Source: Dendrolimus kikuchii (lineage: Eukaryota > Arthropoda > Insecta > Lepidoptera > Lasiocampidae). Taken from it: a stretch of 64,000 nt of DNA. Below, piece by piece: positions 23,801-35,800 of this stretch. The stretch is from assembly GCA_019925095.2 (NCBI GenBank), contig CM034409.1:3971001-4035000 (forward strand), in the 5' to 3' direction. Made by a program: the position numbers and the translations under genes. The number at the start of each line of letters is the position of its first letter. The first letter of the stretch is position 1. The notes below the pieces were generated by a model. That model was not told the DNA's origin. It worked only from the letters and a program-made list of their open reading frames with translations, and did not search any database.

Positions 23801-26800
23801 TATTTGCATAACAATTAGTTGATTCAGATTCAATTGATACTAAAACGATAACCACGTTCTTTTTCGAATGCTTCGTTAGTTTATATTCCGGGAATCCCGC
23901 GAAAACTTCCCGGGAGTGGTTTAAAGTCGTTATACTGCATAAACATTGCCTGATTCCGATACGATTTCACCAGAACGTTAGATTAAGCTTTTTTTCAATG
24001 ACTGGGGTATATTATATATATGTATAGTATGATCTAAGTATAGATCACGAGAATTCATATACGTATTAGACATTAAAACAGTATCCAAGAAACATCAATT
24101 ATTCATTGCTGATAAAAAAAAGTTTTATCTCGAATTCTAAATTTCTTGTGTATTGAAACTCTTTAGTAGATATTTCAACAAACTCATATATACATAGAAA
24201 GTATACTCACATATACATAGTGTATTATGTCAAATGAAATGTTAAAATTAAGTTAATATTGTAAAATAGCTTTGTCTGTACATTGAAGCTATTAAAAAAA
24301 TCGATTGCGATCAAATTGTTTGATTGATGGAAAATTGAAACAATTAATGTTTTTTTTTCATAAATATATGTTAATTTCTATGAGGTTTTCACTATTATAC
24401 AGACATTTTTTACTTAAATGCTGAAAAAGCTAATATCATGGGAATTCTAGTGTAATTTTTCAGGAAACCGGATTCACTTTTTTATGTTTTTACTCTAACT
24501 TTAGTGACGGAAAGTTCCAAAATTTTCTTGGGAATAATGCGCCTAGATATAGCATGAAAACTAGTCGTGTTACTCTTATTACAGCATAGTTAAATACTTT
24601 ATGACATTTTTATACATGACTATATTGGGACTCTTGAGATTTCCCGGGATTTCCTTCCACTTTCAAACCACTAGATCAACTTTGACGCAATGTTCGCAAA
24701 TTACAAGACACTGTCTGTAATTATTAGAAATCCTTAGTGAAACATCTGTAGTTGAATAAGTCTTTAGTAACATTACAAATATCGGGAGTTTATGGATATA
24801 TCTAGGATTCATGTATTGTCATATTAAATATTTATTCAATTTTACATATTGATAAAATAACTTTAATCTTTGCTATCTTAGTAATGAAAATGAAGTCGAG
24901 GGCAAATATTAGTTACGTTATAAAAATGAAAAAGATTTTTATAACAGTAATCATACTATTGAAATTTTGATTTAGTATGAAATCATCTCGATTTGACACT
25001 TATCACATTTAGAATAGAGTTCATTTTTCTAGAGTGTCTCTTTGTTTTGGCGAGGTGGTTGTTAACATAATAATGACGATATGAATGTACTCATGTATTT
25101 GGCGTTGTCGGTGTACTGATGTATTTGGTCAAGACGGCCGATTCGATCTATTAGACGACAATGGTTGTACCGATACTAATGATCACTTTCGATGTTCTTA
25201 TCTATTTGATCATCTTGGCTGTTTCTTTCTATAAGACGCTGACTGTAGTTTCCGGATGGTTTAAATTCACAATTGGAACCGGTAGGTGGCGCTGAGATCG
25301 GGTCCTAGATTTTTATTTTTTCAGAGCAGGACAACGTCTGTCGGGGCCGCTAGTTATTTATATAATATCTCAGGCTCTTTTTTTATAAATACATATAAAA
25401 GTTGTATTACAATTACTTTCAAAGAATGAATGGAGTTGTTGGTGATTGACAACTCTTACGTACAGGTACAGCTATTCTGGAATCCTACTAATATTACAAA
25501 CGCGAAAGTTTGTAAGAATGTATGTTTGTTACTCTTTCACGCAAAAACTACTGAATGGATTTTGATGAAACTTTACAATAATGTAGCTTATAAATCAGGG
25601 TAACACATAGGCTATAATTTATAAAGATATAGTGTGAATTAACCAAAATATAACAAATAAGTGTCAAGTAAGCGGGCGAGACCGCGGGGCGCAGTTAGTT
25701 GTATATACTACTGGTGGTCACCGAGGGGAACGGTGCAAAAAAAAAAGAAAAAAATGGGTCACGTACCTAGTATACGTACGTTCATTCCAACACAATAAAA
25801 CACAAAAACAATTTCAAATCTTTTATTGTAAAAAATATTTCTTCGAATAATTTCAATGCCTTATTCATAATTCACTTAGTTTAAACAAAGTATTCCTTAT
25901 AAATAAATAAAATTTGGTATGACAGTGGTACAATGGTTACCACTTGTATAAAAATAATATATAGGAATTAAAATGTTTTTTTAAATCGCTTATTATACAA
26001 AACTATGGAGCATATTCTAGAATTCTTTTAGAATAACCACAGCCGAGTTATAAAATATCTATACGTATTTATATTATTACCTTGGAAACATACCTACTTA
26101 TAACTTTTTTTTTTCCATTATTCTCCAAAACAGAATAAGATTCTAGAATACGTTCCTAATTTTGCTTCATGTCTATGCAAAACTTAAATGCGTCCGTGAA
26201 GTTCCTACAAGTCACTGCGTAGAACACAATTATAAGGTTCATGAGGCGGTACATACTAGCGGTGTATAACCATCCAATATTCCAAAAAGTTAACCATTCG
26301 GCTAACGCTTGTACATTTTTCGGTTAAAAAACCATTTGATGACTTTTTGGCTAATGTTTTGAAATTTTATGCTAAAGAGGCTCACCTATTTTATATATAC
26401 TATATCGGTGCTCCCGACAGTGTGTAGTGCGAAAGAGAAGTTTACACAATATGGTGATAGACGTTTTGCAGTTGACTGGATTTAGACAAGCTCGCGGAGC
26501 TAACTTCACTCAAGACGCATTTAAGATTTGCGCTATATTCATAATCAAATTAAATAAAACGTAACGTTTACAATGTTACAAATTATGTAGTTTTAGTTAT
26601 ATTATTTATAATTAAAATAAAAGAACTCTTATACTGATTACAGACTCTCTTGCGGCTCCACCCATCTTAGTCATGTATTCCTTTGGAATCTTTACATTGT
26701 TTTTTATATAAAATATCTATAAGTATGGCTATGGAAGAGAAATATCAAAAATAACAATCGCCATATAAAAAAAAAACCTAACCTAGAAAAGCTGTGAACC

Positions 26801-29800
26801 ACTTTTTTTACTAAGTCAGTGAAATATTAAAGTAAAGAAACTAAAGCCGATATAAGACAGTTGGCAAACTTGGTGGAAACCGGTTGCCATCGCCTATGGA
26901 CATTCGTAACACCACAGTTGCTAACAACGCGCTGTCGCTCTCTTAGCGGATACTGGAACCTGGCCCCTAATGCCGGAACACAACTACAAGTTTTTATAGC
27001 GGCATACTCTAAACCAGGGATGGTAGCCATCCAGACGGACAAATACCCTACCACGAGGAAATTTTATTCTTTCTCCGTTTCTGCACGGATAGGAATATAA
27101 TTGAATACTATCAGTTCTGTGTAATTACACCAAATTGATTCAATTTGGTTGATTCGCCTATATCAGCACTATTAAGTTGTGGGCGCAGTAGCCGTTAAAA
27201 GCAACTCACCCTTGACCGCGACTTGCACGTAATGACCGCCATAACACGCCAAGCTAATTAAGATCATTTTGAGTGTATCGTTGTAAAGCTAAACATTCCA
27301 TTATACCTTTAAGTGTTGTTACCTCGTATAACACGTATTTAATATACATAAAGTATAGAGTAAGTGGTTGTTTCAATTTTAAACATATCCACCACTACAG
27401 TCTTTGTTGTTGACTGATTTTTAACTCCAAAAATATTTGAAACTAGCTGACCCGGCAAACTTCGTACCGCTTCAGAATCAATAAATAAAAAACGTTGATT
27501 TCTGAACGACGGGACGAACATCAAACGTTTGACATTCAAAACAAAAAAAAATGAAAATAAAACTTCACTTTTAAACTCTGCCCATGCTTTTAAATTTAAT
27601 TTGATTTCTGAACGACTTTTAAATTTAATTGATTTCTAAACGACGGGACGAACATCAAATGTTTGACAGGTAAGAATAGTTTCTAAGGGAAAGCGAAATT
27701 GTTGTTTTTTCTATATTCCAAGCATTTTTTTCATATTTAGTCACTTTTAAACCTTCCCTGGACTTCCACAAATAATTCAAAACCACAATTAGCCAAATCA
27801 GTCCAGCCCTTCTCGAGTTTTAGCGTGACTAACGAACAGCAATTGATTTTTATATAAATAGATAATTAAGCGTCAGAGACAAGAGCCTGTGGCGACATCT
27901 GGTTTTATCAGGATATTGGAGCTCTTCAGTTACGTTTTGTACTCCGCGAATACTCCTATAGCAGTAAATATTTTTTCGACAATTTTATTAAACTAAACTA
28001 TTTTTCAACGAAATTACTTAATTGAAACTTTTTCCTACGTCGATTTCAAACAACAGTATCCCATAGAATACAATTAAATAAAGTTTATGTAAATTTTCCG
28101 CTTATTCATAATAGTTACACGAGCTTTACAAGTTCCAAAATAAAGAGTTAAACGAAGTGTTATTCACAATTACATTCTAATTACGATTATATATAACCCT
28201 TTTTAAACAAGCCTACAAACCTCCTGTAACTATTTATTTTGAATAAAGGGGAAAGGTTAGATGTTAAAGAGTGTTGCTCATAATTTTAACTTTGAAGATT
28301 TTTCTAACTTTCGTCTCGAGTTTCAAACACTTTGACGTTTGACAGTTGACATGTCAGACTGTAGCAGTTACGTGTAGAGTCTGCACTACAAAAGAGGTTC
28401 CACGGAAAATGAAGGAACTAAAAGTGGCAACTCCACTGTTTGATAGAATTTTGTTCGTAAAGTAGTCACGAAAAAATGTAGAGCTTTAATTATGGAATAT
28501 ATGTATTGTATTTATTATTCAGTAATTACCTATATCGTTTCACGGATTAGTAAATAATTTCTCTGGCAGGATGGAATGCGGCGACTGCAGCGGCGCGTCT
28601 GTGGGACTTCTTTTGTGGCGTGGACTTTAATTATTACATATGTAATCCTCCTCCAAAGGACATTTATGTAATTTTTCAAGCAGTTAATTATGAAAACACT
28701 GATTTTAATTATTGACAGGTACCTAAATAAAAATAAAATGTAATAATAATTAATGTTCTTCCTTTTTCAGACCCTACTTTTCTCAACTTAATGATTAGTC
28801 CCTGCCTTAAATATATTTAAATAATGCTAACTGGTCTAAAATAATACAGTTTTTAATAAAGAGTAAAGAAATATCTAATAATATACGTCATACGTAAGAG
28901 TAAAATACAACAATGAAAAATAATATAATTTTAATTATCATAAAAGCCCCTTTAGTTCTATCCAAATTTAAAGCATCAAATCATATCGTAGCTCTTCGAA
29001 ATTATACTAAAAGTATATTGAGCAAGTTTAAGTCTGAATTCGTGTAATTACCATACAATCTTTCTTTCAATAATCTTTAACTGGTCCCAATAAAGCTGTA
29101 AGACAGTCCATACAATTCCTATAAAGCACTAATAATGAGATTCCCGAACTTAACCCATGGTCCTTCGAACCGGATCTCAACCAATAATAAAACAATAACT
29201 TAATACCGCTATTTTTATATTTAATATAACACATCAGAATAGTTTTTTTATATTATTTACAGAAACCTAAATCTTTTTTTTTTTATTTGTAGGATTGGGC
29301 GTACATGTGTACGTGATCTATACTAATATTATAAAGAGCTAAAGTTTTGAGTTTGTGACGTTGCAGTGGGGTAATCTCTGGATCTACTAAACCGATTTTA
29401 AAAATTCTTTTACTGTCCGAAAGCTACGTTAACAGGGAGTGTCATAGGCTATATAACACGGGAGCAGGACATAGCACGGGTGAAACCGCACCGGGCCGCT
29501 AGTATTCTATAAAGTGCTCATAACAGCAAGGCCAAGCTTAACTAATGGTCCTTCAAGCCGGATTTTTAACAGTGGTTAAATAACTTAATACCGCTTCTAG
29601 CTGTTTAATTGAAATAGTAGATTATAATTTACGCTCAACGTATTTTTTGGGATATTGTTGAATTGAGCACAGATTTAAATGTACAATTTTGAGCACTTAA
29701 CCTACGGCTCGTCTTGGAAAAATTTACTCAATTTACTTCCAGAGAAAAATTTAAATATAAATTAAATTAAGTTACAATAAACTCTGATATTTATTAAATT

Positions 29801-32800
29801 CTCAAAAGGTTGAGCATGTTTTTGAACACCTATGAAAGTTTGCGAGATACAAAAGTTAAATTGAGCGTAAGTCTCTTTCAGCAAGTTAACATTAGATTTC
29901 TAATTTTATTATCTAATTTAAAATCTACCCGTGAAAGATAATTAGATATTAAATAACAATTAAAGTGGTTGTTGTGCTTTAAATTTAAAAACATTCTAAA
30001 GCGACTCAGATTTTTTAAAGGCGAACATTGAGTGCTGCGTGTCGTTCACGCAGATGTCGCGCTTCAAAGTATCATAATGTACATTTTATACTTAAAATAG
30101 AATATCAAGATATCGAAATGAAGTAATACATAGAAAGGAGACGGTTACGCTTTCATGCATTCTTGGGTCCAGATTGTAAAGAGATCAGGATAATTTCAAG
30201 ATTTTTTTATTATGATGATAAGATTATTATAATAGTGGGTTTAATTATTTTGAACTAATTAATCGTGTGATGTGGTTTTGGTTTCATGTTATTGATGTTG
30301 AAAACACTAGCCCACAATAAAAAAAACTGAATTCGAAAAATTATGCCGCCTGTCACCACACGACATACCTTTTAAACCCCCCCCCCCCCATGCGGCCGTA
30401 ACGCTTTTTCGTGACAGAAAAATCTTAATACCTCCTCTATATAGAAGTTTCAATTCAAAAAGTGGTCTGTATTTTTGTTCAGACCCATCTATTGTTATGT
30501 ATTTTCCCGCATACACCCAAACATTCTGAGGGTGTATGGACCATGGACCAAATTGACTCCAGATTCGGGTTCACCGCATCTAAATACATAACAATAGATG
30601 CGTCTGAACAAAGGTACAGAACACTTTTTTGTGGGCCATTGAAATCATTCACATAAATTGATTATGGTAATCGATCACTTATGTTATTTGTGATATTATC
30701 TTTAAGATTTCTCCTCATTCAGATACAATTTAGAGCTGACTTTATTAATTTCATAATATAAAATTATAACGCTTTTATTCACTTTCGACTAGGGGTGTGC
30801 GAATAATTCGAACTTACGAATTAATCGAATATTATATTCGATTCGAAACTAGAATCGAATTATTCGAATAATTCGTTTTTTTTCCAAATTATTCGCAAAC
30901 TTTCGAGTATTTTAAAACATTGCACGTGTAACCTTTTTCTTATAGATTTTTTTCAAACGGAAATTAATAATTATAAAAACCAAAATGAACTGAAAAGATC
31001 TCTTGCCAATAATTAGTATCTAGATTTTTTATGTTACTGACAGAAATGAACATATATTGAAATTGACACCTGTGACAGAAAAATTGAGAGGAAGAAGATT
31101 AAGTCGGTATGGGCATATAATGAGGAGGGATGAAAGTCACGTGACAAAAAGAATGTTATACTACAAGATTGATGGGTACAAATTTAAAGGTAGACCAAAA
31201 AAAAGATGGATGGATTGTGTGAAGGATGACATGATGATATGCGGTGTGACAGAAGAGGTATGTCAGAATAGAAGAGTGTGGAAGGAAAAGACATATTGTG
31301 CCGACCCCAAGTAATTGGGATATGGTGAAAGAAAAGAGAGATTGAAATTAAGCAACTGTTTTCTCCGGGTAATCGATTTTTAATCAAAAAGTATATTATT
31401 CGTAAGTAGAATATTTTCATACGCGATGTAATGGAATTCAAATTGGAAACAATAGAAAATCCAGTGATATTTCGATAATTCGCGAATTGTTCAAATTATT
31501 CGAAAATTTTCGAATTATTCGTCGGAATTCGAATAATTCGAGATTCGAATTATTAGTCATCGTTCGAATTCGATATTCGCACACTCCTACTTTCGACTCA
31601 TTCATTTCGTTGACCCATAAGTCCCCGTCTCTTTTAAAGACTTTTTTTTTTTTGGTTTAATTGAAATCTATTGAGTCGTTTTAGACAACGAAAATTCTAA
31701 AAATCATCATTTATAGACGTCATAGTATAGCTTAAATGTTGGCATTTATTTTCATATATTTATTAATTTTATTAATATAGAATAGAATCCAAAGGTTGAC
31801 TGGAACAGATTGCTTAAAGCAATAAAGCACCTTAAGACAATCCCTATTAATATTATAAATGCGAAAGTAACTCTGTCTGTCTGTCTGTCTGTCTATTCCG
31901 TTTTCACGGAAAAACTACTGGACCGATTTGGCTGAAACTCGGTACATATATAATTTGAATACCGAGAGTGCCCAAGGGATACTTTTTATCCCGGATAATG
32001 GGATACATTTTGGGATAGATTTATGTAAAGTTTATTCCGGAAACTAGGACAGGTTTTGTGATTTTGTCCATTTCGTCCACTGGGTCCACTGGGTCCACTG
32101 GGTCCACTGGGTCCACTGGGTCCACTGGGTCCACTGGGTCCACTGGGTCCACTGGGTCCACTGGGTCCACTGGGTCCACTGGGTCCACTGGGTCCACTGG
32201 GTCCACTGGGTCCACTGGGTCCACTGGGTCCACTGGGTCCACTGGGTCCACTGGGTCCACTGGGTCCACTGGGTCCACTGGGTCCACTGGGTCCACTGGG
32301 TCCACTGGGTCCACTGGGTCCACTGGGCCAGTTGGGTCCACTTTGTCCACTGGATCCACTGGGTCCAGTTGGTCCACTAGGTCCACTGGGTCCACTTGGT
32401 CAACTTGGACCATGTTATCTATTTTGTCATTTTTGTTAAGTTTTGTCATTTATGTAGTTTACATATACACGGGGATGGTATAGTTTGTGATATTAAATGA
32501 AGTGAATCTTTCGGGGGCAAATACATAAAAATTTAATACAATGTAACCTGTACCACTTGCTTTTTAAACAAGAGATACGCACTAGAGGTTGACCCGCGGC
32601 GCAGCCGCGGGGTAAACTCTAGTGCAGTATATTACAAGCTTTTATTTAACTTGCAATGGATGTACCTATGTATGTATGTAAATTCGGGTGGAATCGTGCA
32701 AGTTAAATTTGACCAACTTCCCGGTTTCCGATTGAGCTGAAATTTTGCACGCATATGTATATCGACAATGCACTAATATGGTACCATGGAGCTGATCTGA

Positions 32801-35800
32801 CGACGGAGTCGGAAGGTGGCCATAGGAACTCCTGTACTAAACAAGACAGACCCGTCGTGTTTGGGCTCGTTTCACTTGTCTTGGCTAGCACTCTGCTGCT
32901 ACATGATATCCAGGATCTCAAAAGCTTGTATTTAAAAACCTTTTTACTTATTATGTTGGCGTACAAGCTGTTATTGTTATGAATTAAGGACTAAATACAT
33001 GTACATATATTTATAGTATATATATTATGTGAACGGCCTGAAATTGTATTAACTTTAAGATAATGGCAGTTAAATTAGCACTCGGCAATTGGGATCTATA
33101 CATTGATCTCCAAATTTTGATATAACTAAAGGGACAAACATTTCGCTATTCATCAATAATTTTATATACAAAAGCATTACAAAATAATAATAAAACAAAA
33201 AATACCCTGTTTTTCTCAAATTCAAGGTCGATTTTAATTAAAAAAAAAAATGCATGATCAAAAAATCAAATCATAAGAAAATAATCTCGTAATTAAGTCT
33301 TTCTCGAGAACTATGAGAATATAATAGAGCTTTAAATAAATAATTATACCTACGTATAATAGAATAACGGTCTCATTCTAAGGTTCTTAAAGAAGCCTAC
33401 AAACTTACTGTAACTCAATATGAATAAGACCGTTATACTTTATAATTGACGGCCTCTGTGGTTGAGCGGGCTAAGCCTTTGCCGGCCTACCTCACTACAA
33501 TGCAGAGGCTCCGGGTTCGATTCCTGGTATAGTAAATTTCGGAAACGTATTTTCTCCGTTATTTACTATGGTCTGGGTGTCTGGGAACCGGCCCCAGAGT
33601 AGTCCGTTGTATATTACCCATAACACAAGCATAACTTGCTTAATTTGGGGATATACAATATGTGTGTTTGTCTGCCGATTATTAAAACATATTATTATTA
33701 TTAATAATTATGATTGGAATACGTAAAGCCCTTTTTTTATTGCAGGAATTCAGCAGACAGGCAGACGGCCCACTTGATGGAAAGCGGTTACCATCGCCTA
33801 TGGACATTTGCAAGGCCAAAGGTGCTACAAATGCGCTGCTGCTCTCTTAAGGGAGACTGGAACCTGGTCACTAATGCCGGAACACAACTCAAGGTTGTTA
33901 TGGCGACATACTTTAGACCAGGGGTGGTAGACATCCAGTCGGGCAAATGTCCTACCACCTGGCCACTTTTTTTTAACATTCAATACAATAATAATAATAA
34001 TAATAATGGCCTTCCCATGGCCCCACGCAAGTCTTCCAAAAGTCCAGGCCATTTTTATGGCCCATGCTCCTCAGAGACATACACGTATAATAATAATAAT
34101 TAATAATCGGCAGACAAACACACACATTGTATATCCCCAAGCTAAGCAACTTACGCTTGTGTTATGGGTAAAATATAACGGACCACTTTGGGGCCGATCC
34201 CAGACACCCAGACCATAGTAAATAATAGAAAGTTCGTTTCCGAAATTTACCATGCCAGGAATCGAACCTGGAGCCTCTGCGTTCAGAGGCCGTCAACATA
34301 TGTCACTTTGAGCACTTCCCTAGTCTCCCATATTATAACAAGTGACGAAAGGTTCGTTCATAAAATTTACCATACCAGGCAACAAACCCTGGACCACTAC
34401 ATTGTTGTGAACTAGGCCGGCAAAGGCTTATTCTACTCGACTACACAGACTGTCTTTGCCTAAAGTTACCGAGATGATACGTCATAGAGTTGTTAACACC
34501 ACCAACATTTAATTTTTTTTATGTATTAAACCCACAAAAATCTAATATATTTTTAACGTGTAATAATGAATGGCAATAGTTTAGTAAAAAAACGTAACTT
34601 TGAACTCTACGAGCGCCACAAGTATATCTGCTCTTGCGTTTCGATAAACAAAGTAACGCTAGATTTTCGACCAACGTTTTATTACTTAGAAAATATCGTT
34701 AGTATATCTCAATCAAAAATTAAACTTCAAAAAAGAAATTAAAATCTAACCCTACTATTCGTGACAGTTATACGAGAACTATAGCCTCGTTACAAACAAG
34801 GTAAATTATTTGATAAATCATTTATAAAAGTTCTATAAATATCGTAGAACTGTTATGAGTAAGGTTAGTGTTTTTTGTTTTATTCAACTTATTTGATTCT
34901 AAGTATTGACTTAATTTGAAGTTTAGTTAAGACAATATATTTTTGATTGAGTCTGGTGCTTTTCTATATCAAAACACAAGGTTCCCTTGTACCGTCCCCT
35001 ATAAATGTAGAATCCACGGGACTTTCAGCGTTATTTTTTTTTTAAGTTTAAGACTTGGCAACTAGGCCTTTAAGCCAGACGCCGTTGTATTATAGGCTAC
35101 AATCGACGTCATTCAACGTAGTTCCTGTGAAAACTCGAAAGGCCACATTTGGCTATATAGTTCACATTTCTCACAAAAACACATAATTACTACTCAAAAA
35201 CTATCAATATCCTACAACTATTGTTCATTTTAGAGTAATTTTACACATTTTTAGAAAATAAAACTGCACAGCACAATGTCCCCTTACAATTCCCGCCAAA
35301 AACTCCCACTTTCAGCGTTATTTTTATACTGTGCTATTCTTATTCTTAGTAATCCTCCTTCATATGTGTAATGAAAATATTTCTGGGATAAAAAAAGTAC
35401 ATTAAATTTTGATGGTTTTAACTACTCTATATTATATTCCACATCGCTAACTTCAGAATAAATTCAAAAATTTGACGCTTATTGTAAACATTTACACCTG
35501 TACATAAGGGATGTTACATAGTTATATTACCATCGGCGATTCTACGATAATTATGTTTGCTGATTAAAAAAAAAATATTACACGCTATTACTACTAGTAT
35601 AGAGTAATACATATCACATATTCCTTTTTTTATACAAAACCACGCTGATTAAACTATAATTAAAATATTGAAATAGGTACATTTATTTCTATATTATATA
35701 GAGTAGGGTGGCGCAAAAAACCGACTTTTTGGTTGAGTCTCGCATGAAAAAGTCTAAATTAATGCACTAGTACATTAAAAAAAAAATAATGAGCGAACTT

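Larger units (their letters stand above)
21928..25245. mobile_element. Tc1/mariner-like non-autonomous element, long TIRs
   Basis: Ends CAGTCAGCGTCTTATAGAAA ... reversed at AAGACGCTGACTG. The terminal inverted repeats are about 285 bp (21928-22214 and 24960-25245) and near-identical by eye; TA lies on both sides (21926-21927, 25246-25247), as for Tc1/mariner insertions. The 2.7-kb interior has no transposase or DDE motif. It holds a dispersed repeat (22722-22830), a Helitron-like segment with about 130-bp periodic blocks (23149-24030), and AT-rich filler. It must have moved, if at all, with enzyme supplied elsewhere. Confidence 0.75.

Noticed and set aside
32021..32483. Long frames of PVD repeats (minus) and GST repeats (plus)
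   Set aside because: Pure products of a 9-bp minisatellite in a Helitron; no start context, splice sites or non-repeat domain.
33449..33525. tRNA-like sequence with box A and box B
   Set aside because: Part of a SINE with a tRNA-unrelated body and sister copies; no acceptor-stem pairing across a 73-base unit.
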